Positions 11,455 to 23,238 of a DNA stretch of 64,000 nucleotides are shown here, in pieces. The DNA lies in the NCBI RefSeq assembly GCF_012489685.1, contig NC_080041.1, positions 99,993,205 to 100,057,204 on the forward strand, in the 5' to 3' direction. The stretch comes from Lotus japonicus (Eukaryota > Streptophyta > Magnoliopsida > Fabales > Fabaceae). Within the stretch, counting starts at the first letter, position 1. Every line of letters begins with the position of its first letter. A program made the position numbers and the translations under genes. The notes under the pieces are model-generated. The model saw only the letters and a list, made by a program, of their open reading frames with translations. It searched no databases and was not told the DNA's origin.

Positions 11455-12796
11455 GTTCACCCTTGATCTCTCTTGATCACTCACCTGAAAACCTTAAGAG
11501 ATAGAGTTTTTTTCTTGGCCGCCAAATATAGGAATTTAGATTTTAGTCTTCTTTTGATCATATGTAACTTGAAGTTGGGAACCGATAAAGATCGGTGACA
11601 CCTAATGATAGACTACTAGAGTGAGATAGGAAGAGAAGAGAGATAAGTGATAGATGTGATATGTGATGTAATTTGACCGGAAGAGATAGAGAAAATGATG
11701 TAACAAGGTTTATGCACGATTTGGTGTTACACATATCTTTACTTGTGGGAAAAACTTGTAAATATTTTTTAAGTATAATAACCATTTTACGTTGATAATT
11801 TTACATTAATCTTTATAAGTTATTAATTTAACAATAAGTTTATTGGTTAAAAATTGTAATTTCATAAATAAAATTTTTTTGATGATCAAATAACAAATAA
11901 GTAAATCACCAAATTGGTCGGTGCAAGTTCATGTTGCTCACAATTTGGTCTCGCTCATAATTTAGTCTCTAAAGAAGAAAATGGCTTGATGAATCCTTAA
12001 ATGTGCAAAAGTTGATCATGTTTGTCTTTGGATTCCATCCAATAGCTAAACTATATGGAAATGGTGATGTGGCAAGTTAAGTGACATGTAGACTTCCACT
12101 TGTAATCCAATGTGGCTAACACCCACTCCCCTAAAAATTTCACCCTTCGACATTTTCATTCTCTCCCCCACCCACCACTCTCTCAAACCCTACTCCTTGT
12201 TCTTCCTTCATCTCATTTTTACTTATTTTTTCTTTTTATATCATATTATCTATCATATCTCTTATTTCATCTTTTGTCTCTATTAGTGTAGGTGTGGTCC
12301 AAATGTGATTTGAATATTTGATAATGAAACCTTGGTAAAATTTATCTACACCTTTTGGTGTATAATTATTAGTATTAAATAATATTCGTAATGAATAGCC
12401 AATTTAATTCTTAAAATATGAGATTGGTCAATCTAATCAAATATGAAAATTATTATTTTGATATTTAAAAGATAAGACTATTACATCGTCTCACTTTTAA
12501 CACACTAAACGATATAACTAATGAGACTATTACATCGTCTCACTTTTAACACACTAAACGATAAAAGACCATCAATGAAAAGTGCTAGAATCGAAAATTC
12601 TAGCCCCATGGCTAAGAGATAATAATCAATTGATTTTTTTTACAAATTTATCTTGAAATTCTTCAATAATAGAAATTAATTAAGTTTTGTATTTGAGAGA
12701 CCAATGCAGAATGAAAAGGAATTACAGAAGCCCTAAAAATTAGTAGCAAGTAGCAACGTCTTGACTCACCAACGAATCAACCTGTGAAATTGGAAA
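11455..12796. other. VIPP1-TIC20 spacer
   Basis: No gene was recognised. The first 150 bases should contain the VIPP1 3' UTR. A 49-bp direct repeat begins at 12475 and again at 12524 (TTACATCGTCTCACTTTTAA core). A pyrimidine-rich stretch at about 12125-12290 resembles one at about 15110-15235, so both may be copies of one dispersed repeat. Confidence 0.5.
12475..12563. repeat. 49-bp tandem duplication
   Basis: Copy 1 is 12475-12523 and copy 2 starts at 12524 and is slightly shorter. The shared 39 or so bases are nearly identical. It lies in the spacer upstream of TIC20-V. Confidence 0.85.
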
Positions 12797-13441
12797 ATGG
12801 CTTCTCTTCCTCTTCTCCGCCCCTCCCTCCTCCACACCCGCAACCCCTCTTCCACCACCACCGCCCTAACCCTCAAACCCAGACCCACTCTCCTCCGCTT
12901 CTCACCTCTCCACCCGCCATCCAACCGCCGCAGCAACAACCACCTCACAGTCCGCATGTCCAACTCCTCCTCCACCTCCCCTCCCGCAGTAGAACGCCTA
13001 ATCTCCGTCGCCGCCTACACTCTCCCCTTCTTCAACTCCCTCCAATACGGCCGCTACCTCCTCTCCCAATACCCCAACCTCGCCGTCCTCCTCGACCCCC
13101 TCATCCCCTTCCTCTCCTTCTACCGCTCCCTCCCTTACGCCTCCTTCATCGCCTTCTTCGCTCTCTACCTCGGCATCGTCAGAAACCCTAGCTTCCCTCG
13201 ATTCGTCAGGTTCAACGCGATGCAAGCCGTCACGCTCGACGTGCTCCTCGTCTTGCCGCTACTCCTCCACCGGATCTTCACTCCGGGTCGGGCCGGGCTA
13301 GGGTTTCGGATCATGGTTTGGTCCCACAACGCCATCTTCATCTTCAGCGTGCTCTGCTTCCTCTACAGTGCTGCTTCCAGTGTTCTTGGCCGCACGCCTT
13401 ACTTGCCTTTCGTTGCCGACGCTGCTTCTAGGCAAATCTGA
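12797..13441 (+). CDS. TIC20-V-like plastid inner-envelope protein
   Basis: A single-exon gene of 214 residues. TIC20 proteins are four-helix inner-envelope membrane proteins related to cyanobacterial Ycf60; TIC20-I is part of the import channel, while the exact job of TIC20-V is unsettled. The first 55 or so residues are a Ser/Thr/Pro/Arg-rich transit peptide. The conserved core then runs VERLISVAAYTLPFFNSLQY, YGRYLLSQYP, SLPYASFIAFFALYLGIVRN, VRFNAMQAVTLDVLLVLPLL and ends GRTPYLPFVADAASRQI, the TIC20-V type ending. Four hydrophobic segments are visible. The start ATG lies just before the transit peptide, with no upstream in-frame ATG of interest. The coding strand is very C-rich with many C-ending codons, unlike the AT-rich neighbours. 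Confidence 0.93.
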   Translation: MASLPLLRPSLLHTRNPSSTTTALTLKPRPTLLRFSPLHPPSNRRSNNHLTVRMSNSSSTSPPAVERLISVAAYTLPFFNSLQYGRYLLSQYPNLAVLLDPLIPFLSFYRSLPYASFIAFFALYLGIVRNPSFPRFVRFNAMQAVTLDVLLVLPLLLHRIFTPGRAGLGFRIMVWSHNAIFIFSVLCFLYSAASSVLGRTPYLPFVADAASRQI

Positions 13442-13904
13442 TTGTAATTTTGATATGTGTGTTTGGATTTCCATATTTCATTTTGTAAAAGCGCTTTTTT
13501 CTGTAATCTACTGTGAGACATAATTTCATTTGAAAATAACTTTAACAGAAAACCAAACACGTTATTACTTGTTGTGCAATCAGCAATTTGTGTTGCTTTC
13601 TTTCATTGATATTCAATTCCAGTCGAATTTTAGTTATAAACCAACCTTGAAGATAGAACATAAAGCAATCGAACAAGTAATAGGTAATGCTAAAAAATTG
13701 ATTTCAGTGCAGGAAAGAATTGCGTATGAAGATACAACCATTTCTTTTATAATTTCATCTATAATCTATCTTTAGGTTCGTTGATAAGTTACAGGATTAA
13801 TCTTACTTCTTATTAACCTGCCAACGTACTTATACAAAGAGAACACAAGTTTACAAATATTTCAGTTGATTTTTTGTAAGTAATAGATAATTAATTATAT
13901 TGTG

Positions 13905-14030
13905 GTACCGGTCCTCTCTTACTAGGGAAATTTCCTCTCAATGCTCTAACGCCCACATCGGATATGGACCGAACTGTCTTACGACGTTCTGAACCCAGCT
14001 CACGTACCGCTTTAATAGGCAAACAGCCCA
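13905..14030 (-). pseudogene. Plastid 23S rRNA fragment in nuclear DNA (NUPT)
   Basis: The minus strand matches the 3' region of plastid 23S rRNA: GCGGTACGTGAGCTGGGTTC, then GACAGTTCGGTCCATATCCG, GTGGGCGTTAGAGCATTGAG, and the sarcin-ricin loop region read as AGTAAGAGAGGACC where the plastid has AGTACGAGAGGACC. Several single-base changes show it is not under rRNA constraint. Nuclear single-copy genes on both sides make this an integrated plastid fragment. The plastid form fits better than the mitochondrial 26S form. Confidence 0.88.
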
Positions 14031-14429
14031 ATATATTTGCTCATAAATTTGTTCAAAAAATATTCACAAAAACATTGCCCGATCAAATTCTCCCTTAGAC
14101 TCATAAAAAGGTGACTTTATTTTTCACAAATTTTAGAAAATTAATGAATCCATGAAATAATCTTTGAAGAAAATCTTCATTACATCATAAAGGAATGATA
14201 AATCATACCAAAAAAGTTGCTGCAAATTTTCATTGAGCTCATTAGACCAATTAATTAGTACTCAATCATGACTTACAATTATTCTTCAAGTAAGTATTAT
14301 CACTCAACTTTCGTACCAGTACCGCCCTAGAAACAAAATGGTTCACTACCCCAACCCCAAAGGGTGTTAATTAGTATATTTTAAAAAAATTGAATCCTCA
14401 ATTGAAATAACAATTCCTTCATTATCCTC

Positions 14430-14655
14430 AAATGTGTTTGAGTAAACAACTTGACTAAGCGCGCAGATAATTTTATAAACTTATTGAAATAAGTTCAAAA
14501 TAGCTTATGATTATAGCATTAAACATGAGCTTCTTATGAAAATAAGCTCAAAGCATCTTAGAGATAGGTCATAAGTTTTTTCATAAGATTACTCAAACAC
14601 TTATACAAGCGTCTATGCTATAAAATGAGCTCAAATAAGATATTCAAAACACGGC
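14430..14655. mobile_element. MITE-like repeat, 'aagctta' family
   Basis: The block starts near TGTTTGAGTAAACAACTT and ends near AAAACACGGCC. It contains many AATAAGTTC, ATAAGCTC and TCATAAG words that can pair within the block. This resembles a foldback MITE family common in legumes. No clear terminal repeat or target duplication was found, so it is probably decayed. Confidence 0.4.
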
Positions 14656-15752
14656 CTAAATGTTGACCTAGAGAAAACTACTTCAAGCACAATTGCAAGA
14701 ACTGCTCCAAGTAGGCAGATTACAAATTAGATTTAATCTCTCCAAAGGAACATCAAACCATAATTTTGCTACACACCTAAGCTCAAGTTATACATCCATC
14801 GTTGGAGAAATAGCTCAATACATTGCAAAATTATTTGTCCAACACCTGGTTCAACACCCACCTAGACTAGACATTTCATGATAACCATAACAATATATGA
14901 CTCACGGCAGTTGCTAGTACCGATCATGACGCCTGGCAAAAAAGTAAGACAGGTTAGGTACAAGGCATACATAAATAAAATATTTCAACTATTGATATTT
15001 ATTTTCTCCAAGTGCATCTTTATTTTAGAGAAAAAAGTAAAAGTTCAATCATTGATCTGAAAATCCACTACTGATAGTACAAGTGTACATGTAACAAGTT
15101 TTGATTCACTCACACCCAATTTTTCTTCCATCCCATATCCATCATCTTTTTCTTCCAATCGCTCACTCCGTTTTCTATCACATCACCCATTATATCTTTT
15201 ATTTCTCTCTTTCATTCCTATCTCTCTAATTTAGGTGTGGGTGGAATGGGTGTGAAGATAAAATTTTCCTATTAACAATCCATGAATTTGCTAAAATCCA
15301 CTCTTGATTTATTTATTTTCATCGATAGTTGAAACCTCTCGTATCTTTGAACTTAATACAAGTTAGGATATTATGATATCGTGCGGTGTGGTCAGCCCCA
15401 CCTAATGGGAGAAAAGGTTAGACTGTTATTATAGTTGAAATCCCTCACTTTTCTCTTTAAAATTATAAATGACTGCAAGTCTAGAGGAACCAATTCAGAA
15501 AATAACGTGAGAAAAAGAAAAAGAAAAATAATGTGAGAAAAAGAAAATGAATTAACCAAAGATAAAGCCAGTAGCTTTCATCAGACAACACATCTGTTAT
15601 GGTATTTAGATACCAAAAGAGATAATGCTTAATCTAGTAATCCGTATTTTATTATAGATCATTGACCTACATGTGCCACTCCTATTGGCTCCTCACAACA
15701 CTTATTTTCCAAGATTAACAGTAGCAAGTTATCGAAAAAAGAACGACAGAAT

Positions 15753-18700
15753 TTAACAAAGGTAACCAAGGAATAGACTAGAGAGCTTGTACCTGTGACG
15801 ATCATAGTCTCGAGGACGATCCCGAGACCGTGAGCGGGACCTCCGGTGACTTCTTGAATCATAGGAGCGGTTGCGGTCTCCATTACGGTCCCGGTCATAT
15901 CCACGGTCTCTATCATGGTGCCTATCTCGGTCCCTGCTCCTACGATCGATGTCTCGCCCCCGTTCATGACTCTCACCACGTTCACGGTCCCTACTCGGCT
16001 CCCTATCACGATCCCGACTCCGTTCTTTTGATCTATGCAAATAAATGCAAAAGATATTTATTTGCATATGAAACATTTCACTTTCATACATGTTACTACA
16101 TTTTGGAGTAATGAAATTTACCTCCTGTCCTCATGCCGATCCAACTTGCGGCTCTTATTCCTTTCTTCCTGAACCAGAGAAAATAACATAGTCTGAGGTC
16201 CACTCTCTTACCGATTAAACCAAAGGTCCGTATGCTATTTGATATACAAAAATAAACTAAATGCATTCCCAAAAACAAAACCATACAAAGCATAAGCCTG
16301 AAAGGTTATCAAAAGAGATGCTATAGGAGTCATGTTGTAAACAACTAACAGGCAAAACAAAACAATTTCTCCATATATTTATTTATATTTACTTATTTAG
16401 CAATCAGTATTTGAATAGAATAAAATTAAACAAGATCAGAAATGCATGAAAAACGACTTACTTGAAGTTCTTCTAACTTCTCACGAATTTGCATATACCC
16501 TAAATGAAGTTTCCCTCCAAAATGATCAGCTAAACGGCGATCACTGTAAATAATAATATAAATCAAAATGTTGCAGCAAAATTAACAAAGTATCATGACT
16601 TCAAAATGATATATGACATGATTTCCCCAAAAATTGCTAGCTAGAATAGCATGATCTACAAGCAAAATACAGAAAAGACGCACATTCTTTAGCTGCAAAA
16701 GTTATCCTCGTAAAACTGGCACAAGAGCCTGCTGGTGACAAGGAGGTATTACTAACGGATCAAAAGCTGAAGCACTCGAAACCCCAAACTCTAACACCAT
16801 AAATCCCTAGCAAAACTTAAAAGGGGCAAAAACAAATGGGGGCACGGGATTGGTTTTTACCTGTCATAAACACTCAAAAATGCTCCACAAATGTCGCACA
16901 CACGTAGCTTCTGATCAGTCTGAATCGTTATATATGAGTAAAACAGGTATTAGAATCATTAGTTATATTAAAACTAAATAAACCAAAAATGTTGGCAAAA
17001 AATGAAAACCTACATGCCAAAAACGTGGATATATAATTATGTATGGGGAATTATTTTGCACAGTCTACTTCTACATGCATATCTGTATATTGCTCCCTCA
17101 AGTACCAACTCACAATGAATCAGTTTGGGACAAAACATATTACTTTATACCTCTTTAGCTGTGAACATTGGAGAAATAGCTAATATAAACTTATGGGACA
17201 GAGACAAAAATTATTATAATGGGAGTTATTTCAAAGCACATTTCCTACACTTAATTTATTCCAACAGCTTACTTGTTGTTATAGAGGAAATATATATGTA
17301 ACTTTCTAACATATACAAAGAGTTACAGATCATGGAAACACTCACAATCCGCACATCGGCAGCTGTATACTTTGAAGAATCCAATACTGGCTCCTGCCTG
17401 GGAGGAAGCTGTAACAGAACAATCAGACCTTTAGAGTCATTAGCAAGTAAAAGCTAGAAACGATTAATAAAAAAATGCAGCAGGTAAGCCGATAAAATAT
17501 TGCAATAACTTCATAGACAAAACATATGAATGACCTTCTTAAGGGCTTCAGCCTCTTCCATTGCTTTTTTTGCCTCATCAACCAATCCTTGCTCGCCTGT
17601 TCATTCAAAATAATATCATTAAATAAAAAGCAAAGATCCTTTCCTAACCTTAGGTATATGTTTACATTTTGGAGTTGCTAACCAGAAGGCATATGTTTAC
17701 ATTTTGGAGTTCCAAAACAGAAGGCAAAGAACAAAGTTGGTGTTTTGAGTTACACACACAATCAAGATCCAAAAGAAATGAAAATTCTATAACAACTTCC
17801 GGGCAGCAGTCAATTATGTTGATATTAGAACACAAGCATACCAAATCTTCCTAGAGGCTAAAGTCAAAATGTATTAGTTTGAGAAATTAAATTAAAAAAT
17901 CAGATTATATAAATGGTAAAGATCTTCTTAGACATGGAAATTATCTCCTCAACATTCGTGATTCCGTTCTCTCTGTGGCCAAAATCCTTTTCCTACACCT
18001 TGAAATTTCGCTGTGATATCAGCACTAAATATTTTTAATTGTGATACATATAGCCGACCTCACTTAGTGGGATAAGGCTTTTATTGTTGTTGTTGCTGTT
18101 GTTGTTGTGAGACATGACCAGGACTCCCGGAGGATTAGTAATAATATTTTAATGATGTTATTTTAACTTTTCTATGCATTATGTTCAGGTCAGTCAGAAT
18201 TGCATGTGACCTTTTAATAATCTCCAAGTGTTGTGATTTACTTAAGATGTGCAATGGATTGATTAGGATGCCAGAACTGTTAAACTTTAGAAGCCCTAAT
18301 GGAAAACAACTTAGGAACTATCGCGATCAGATTTTGTCATCAAATTAAGTCGTATGTCATCACTTCCAATTTCAAATTCTCCAGGGTTCTTGACCCAGAG
18401 CTATCTGTTAATCCCGAAATATATCAGTTTGCTTATTCATAACTGTCTAAAATGCTAAGGAGTACATTAGCATTCGAAAAGTGAGCGCATAGCAAATTTT
18501 AGAGCTACGTAACACTCCAATTGGTTATAAAGACAATTGCAAACAAATCAGTGTGTTTGGATTGGCTGGTTGTGTTTATCTGTTGTTAAATATTTTAATA
18601 CAATCAAAATGCTGCAAATATAGTTCTTAGCAGAAAAGCCATGTGTGTACAAATTAGCAAAAGAAAACATAACCAATAAGAGTATCATTGACTTACCAAG

Positions 18701-20741
18701 TTCCTCAGCCTTTCTCATCTTCTCATTTATCATCTCCTGTGTCTGAGGATCAGGAGCAGTGGCAGGAAGAGGCGCCAAAGGTGGCGGATTAGGCAGAGGT
18801 TGAGGTAAAGATGCCCTATCTTTGTTAAATGCGTCTAAAAGTAGTACAGACTGTTTGAAAATCGATAGGAAGACAAAAGAGTTGTTAGTAAGTTCCACTA
18901 TAATAGTGACTATATAACTATCTTGACAGTCTAACAACATGAACAGCAAAAGAAAGACAACACCATCACATCTTAGACAATCCACATTGATCTTCAAGTT
19001 CAAGGGTGATCACTGACCTGCTTGTCTGCTCTTTTAGTTCTAAGCTCCTCTACAACCTCCAGTGCTCGGATCTTCGAATCTGTCATGCCTTCAAGATCTG
19101 CAAACCCAAAATTATTTTACACAAGTGGAAAAAAAAAAAACAGGAAGTTGAAATTTGGGGTGACAAATAAAAGTATCTAATGCCATATCAAATAGTTTCA
19201 AATTTGATCAAGTTGGAATATGATTTGGAGTTTTCATAGTGATACGATCCTGAGATCTAATAATTGGACTTGAAAATATGAATTATCAAGGGAAGAAACT
19301 ACCCACATCTTTACTCTGAGATATATTCAATACCTAGAAGGCTAGAACAGATTCAGATTATGCCTATTTTCGAATGCAGATTCACACATGTAAAGCATAG
19401 GCTTGCAACCAGGGGCGAGAGAACAAAAAAATGTGATACCCACAGCAACATGCAAGTTCATCTTAAGGCAAAAGCTACAACTTCAAATGAGACCATATAA
19501 ACAAATGCTATCAACAGTTTATCATCCCCTGTAGTATTCTATTCTTATCTCATTACAATTGAAGTCTCAGAAATGCAAGTAAATCTAGAAGCAAAAAATA
19601 TTTACATACCATGTAGATCAGCCTCTTTCAACTTCTCTTTGATTAGTTTGGACAACTCGAGCACCTCAGGTGTCTGCACATTGAAAAAACAATTATCACC
19701 AGCTAAATCATCACTCACAAATAAATCTGACCAAGACTCAAAGTCACCTGAGTTACTTCAGAAACAGAAATTGCAATTGCAGCTTTGGCGTCATCATCCT
19801 CAAGACGCTTGAGCGCTCTGCCAATTTTCCTATCACACTCACTAATAAGCTTATCTATGACGTCCTCCAACTCCCTATCATAATTGTCGGCACCTTTTGC
19901 TTTCGCTTCCTCATATCTAGAAACAGTTAAGGAAATACCCAAAAAGACAATAATAATCATAGCACATCATCTTTCAATTTTTTATCACTTTCCTTCTACT
20001 TACACTCTCGTTGTTATCCAAAATATTCAGAAATGAAATCAATTAACCAATTTCAAACTTCTGTCAAATCCCACCCCCTTCAAACCCTAATTTCACATCT
20101 TACAAAATCTTCCAAATTTAATAAAATTCGCACTAAATTTTCAGACTTCCAAACTTACAAAGCTATTTCATTACACAAAGCCATCATAATTCAAAGGGTT
20201 TGAAGTAGAAGAAAATTCATGGCAGGACCAGATTTTCCTAATTCAAAGGGTATTGCTGTTAGCGAACTTGAATCTCAAAATTAAAACAACAGAAGGCCGT
20301 TAATTGATTTCAAAAGCTGACATATCTTACAGCCAAAGAGTACACCAATTCAAAACCCTAACCCTAAGTGGTTGGAACATATATGCAGCAAGTAAAGGGA
20401 GAAAACGAAACAGAAGAGTGAAATAGAGCAGAGATCGTGAAGGATACTCTTTCCTGAGCTGCAAGGAGTGCACCTTAGGGCAAGGACCCATATCCATTTT
20501 CTGAAAACAAAACCAGTCACAGAATCAAAACGACGAAGCCCTAAGAACAAAACGACGCTGAAAACAAAGAGGGGTTGTTGATGAAGAATGTTACCGTGAG
20601 CTGAAAGAGCTCGTGAGGGCAGAGACCAACGAGATAGAGGCGACAGACATCGCGATCGTAGTACTTGCGGTTCACTTCACGAACGTCGCCGTTTCGGTTC
20701 GCTCCCATCAACACATCAAGCTGCTTCCGTATCGCGTCCAT
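15753..20741 (-). CDS. LUC7-like U1 snRNP splicing factor
   Basis: LUC7 proteins are U1 snRNP components that stabilise U1 on 5' splice sites. Twelve exons: 20595-20741, 20448-20500, 19748-19916, 19610-19673, 19018-19097, 18697-18850, 17535-17596, 17346-17408, 16861-16919, 16462-16543, 16122-16168, 15793-16032. The order is MDAIRKQLDVLMGANRNGDV; a first zinc-finger part (DVCRLYLVGLCPHELF, MDMGPCPKVHS); a helical region (YDRELEDVIDKLISECDRKI); a Pro-rich linker; a second finger (VCDICGAFLS to DHFGGKLHLGY); and a long Arg/Asp/Ser RS-like tail. The start is the ATG conserved in the family. The 3' end is unsure: reading through the last donor gives stop at 15753 and 419 residues, while splicing at 15792/15793 would move the stop further left. 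Confidence 0.92.
18053..18109. repeat. RTE-type retroposon 3' tail
   Basis: GCCGACCTCACTTAGTGGGA followed by ATAAGGC and a TTG-type triplet run. I know this combination as a widely dispersed 3' end of plant RTE-type non-LTR elements. It lies in the LUC7 intron at 17597-18696, and no coding part of an element is attached. Confidence 0.5.
20340..20365. promoter_or_regulatory. Telo-box-like motif in LUC7 intron 2
   Basis: AAACCCTAACCCTAA occurs in LUC7 intron 2, near the 5' end of the gene, and AAACCCTAA recurs at about 20083. Telo-boxes near the start of plant genes for translation and RNA-processing factors bind TRB/PUR-type proteins. Function here is inferred from sequence alone. Confidence 0.35.
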
Positions 20742-20847
20742 GCTCGCTTTGCCACTCACAGTGAAAACCAGTTGCTTCCTCTGTTACTGGCGTTGTTGAT
20801 AGATGCCACTCTTCTTCTTCTACTTGTGATATGGTTTTGGTTTTCTT

Positions 20848-20876
20848 TCTTCTCTCTCTCTCTCTCTCTCGCGCGA
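20848..20876 (-). repeat. GA/CT microsatellite upstream of LUC7
   Basis: A CT repeat on the plus strand, GA on the LUC7 strand, about 110 bases upstream of the LUC7 ATG, in the probable 5' UTR or core promoter. GA-rich leaders are common in plants. Confidence 0.8.
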
Positions 20877-21035
20877 TCTGGAATTTTACCCCCAAATCAC
20901 ACTCCTTTGTGAGTTTTAGGGTTAAGTTAAAGAGGTCCAAGTCTAGTTGGGTCTTCTTCATTTGCCTTTTTTTTTATTGTTAATTTTTTATTGATATAAA
21001 AAATAATTCAATTTATTTAAACCATAAACAATGTA

Positions 21036-21207
21036 CCAACGGGTGGTTCGTTGAAGTGGTATTTGATTCTCCTTAAGTAAGGTCACGGGTTCGAGTCTTG
21101 TGGATGAAAAAAATCATCTTAAGAGAGTTAGGTACACCATGATGTGAATGTTCTCAGCTCAAACATTATTACCTTCGAAGGAGGACACATGTATTACACC
21201 AAAAAAT
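21036..21207 (+). mobile_element. tRNA-derived SINE
   Basis: A 172-bp insertion flanked by the perfect 13-bp duplication CATAAACAATGTA (21023-21035 and 21208-21220). The 5' part has an A-box-like TGGTTCGTTGAAGTGG and a good B box in CACGGGTTCGAGTCTT, the internal promoter of RNA polymerase III. It ends in a short A-rich tail. The long flanking duplication is typical of LINE-driven insertion. Confidence 0.85.
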
Positions 21208-21282
21208 CATAAACAATGTATTTTGATGGTATTTATATTTATGATGAAAAAATGAAATATCAAAAAATTGATAATCATATTG

Positions 21283-21395
21283 TCCCCGCTCATATGATAG
21301 TTCAAGTGGTAGGAGTTGGGGGATATATGAGTTGGGTGAGGGAGCTCCAGGGATCGATTATTCGCAAATGCAATTTATTTTTTCGATGTAAAAAA
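21283..21395 (+). mobile_element. Second tRNA-type SINE, degraded
   Basis: Flanked by AATCATATT (21273-21281 and 21396-21404). Inside are an A-box-like TAGTTCAAGTGGTAGG and a decayed B box GGGATCGATTATTC, followed by an A-rich end. It is 75 bp from the first SINE and of a different tRNA type. Confidence 0.65.
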
Positions 21396-22691
21396 AATCA
21401 TATTATTTTGTCTTCTACCTTAGGAGTTGCACTCTTCGGAGCTTTTGGCCTTCACCACATCTGGGTTGAAATTACGAGATTAATTTAATATACCAAATAT
21501 TTTGGTTTGCCTTAGACATACCTTTCAAAAATTGTAGGACACTCTGACAATATCATAATTCTTCATACATAATAATGAAATATTTGAATTATTAATATGA
21601 AAAGGATTGTCAACTCATTCTTTTGAACTTACTTTCTAACAAACTCCTTGTAATTGGTTCATTTTCAAAATGGTCAACATATTTTTCTCTCTTTTATTAA
21701 AAATAGTGTTGACATTTTAAAAAATAAACATTCACACGAAGTGCTTGTGCGTGTTACTAGCATTTCTATTGTCAATATTTAGTTAATGAAATGCGAAAAA
21801 TACCCTTTTGGATTAAACCTAACTCATTTTCTTCTCCACTAGTTCACCTCATTTGGGTCGCCACACCATCTTTATGTTTTCTGCTTTTCTAGACCCCATT
21901 TTCACTTTCTCTCATGTTTTTGTTCGTGATCTCTGCATCAACTGTTTCCAAAGCGGCAATGTGGTTTGAAGCCTTTGCATTGTCCTCTATAGTTTCTTCT
22001 TCATGTTCTTCTAGCTCTTGTTCCCCTCGTATCGTGGCGTTACTTTGAGGCAAATCTTCTAGTTCATATTCTTGCTCTTGGTTGAAAACCATATTGTGGG
22101 ATTTTCCTTGATCTGAGGTTGGTTGGAGTTCAAGTGCATGTCCTCAATCTTCACTTCACGCGAAAGCAACGAAACCTTCTCGCCTAACTTTATTTAGAAT
22201 AGTGATCGATCCCTCGAGAGTTACATTCGTAACTTAATGTTATGTTCACGTTCACGCGGTGATATTATATCCAAGAGTACTACCTTGTACGTAGTCTATG
22301 TCTGGGGAGCATACTTGAGTTTCATTGCCATGACCTTGGTGTGGTTTGACCTCCACACGCTTGTTAGTGGGCTTGAGGTCAAAGGATCAAAGCTTTTGCT
22401 TCTACGCCATGCTAGTGACAAGAACGAACTATGGTCAGGGTTTGCATGGAATTATAGAAGGGGATTGTCTGAAGAGGAGAGAAATTAGGGTTTTAAATTG
22501 TGATTTAAAGGGAAAATGGTTGAAATACATGTTGTGAACAATGGAAATGCTGAAAAAGTGTTCAATATTTTACGCACATGTGGTGGCTGTCAGGGAAGTT
22601 ATGGTTAGAGTAATCAAAGAAGTGGTTATCAAGGAAGTTGCGGTCTCTTTGAGGAAGATGAGACGATGTTAGTAAATTACCATTAATTTAA

Positions 22692-23238
22692 GGCTTAAAT
22701 ACTCTAGGGGTCCCTGAAATTGTACCCCGTATCAAAATAAGTCCCTGAAATTTTTTTTTCCGATTCTGGATCCCTGGAATTGTTTTTTTAATCAGAATAA
22801 GTCCCTACGCCGGAGAAGACGGTGGTTGACGACGGCGGTCATGGAGGCGCTACGACCAAGGTGTTGGGCCGGCTTCGTCTCGTCCTCAGGAACTCAGTGG
22901 TGGTGGTCTCGTGGGCTGGGTCGTCACAGTTGAAGAGAAAAGGCCAGTCGCAAGTTGATTTCTTCTCGCCGGAATTTATGGAGCTTCTCGGTTTCTTCGT
23001 TTTAGCTTTGTTTCTTGCGATTTCTTCGCCCAGATCAGATATATGAAGGTCTAGGAGTGTTTTAAACATGTTATTTCATGGTTTGTGGAAACAATGAGGA
23101 GGCAACCACTGTCTTCTCCGGCGTAGGGACTTATTTTGATCAAAAAAAATTTCTAGGGACCCGGAATCGGAAAAAAAAATTTCAAGGACTTATTTTGATA
23201 CGGGGTACAATTTCAGGGACCTACAGAGTATTTAAGCC
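22692..23238. mobile_element. Mutator-like MITE (547 bp)
   Basis: Perfect 9-bp target duplication TTAATTTAA (22683-22691 and 23239-23247) flanks long terminal inverted repeats of about 135 bp that begin GGCTTAAATACTCT. Inside the repeats are the words GTCCCTGAAATTGTACCCCG and TACGCCGGAGAAGAC, mirrored on the right. The 9-bp duplication and long inverted repeats indicate the Mutator superfamily. The central 280 or so bases are GC-richer than the flanks and could be acquired host sequence, but I do not recognise the source. No transposase is present. Confidence 0.9.

Larger units (their letters stand above)
13442..15752. other. TIC20-LUC7 convergent spacer
   Basis: The spacer contains a plastid rRNA fragment (13905-14030) and a MITE-like repeat (about 14430-14655). 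At 15385-15430 there is a weak copy of the CCCACCTAATGGGA-type tail seen at 18053. The rest is AT-rich and non-coding. Alternative terminal exons of LUC7 may fall in 15460-15740. Confidence 0.5.

Noticed and set aside
15830..16111. Plus-strand frame antisense to the LUC7 RS tail
   Set aside because: It reflects the repeating Arg/Asp codons of the tail on the other strand.
21889..22488. Acidic minus-strand frame and neighbouring plus-strand frames as a possible gene
   Set aside because: A stop lies just upstream of the acidic frame, no splice structure connects the pieces, and no family was recognised.
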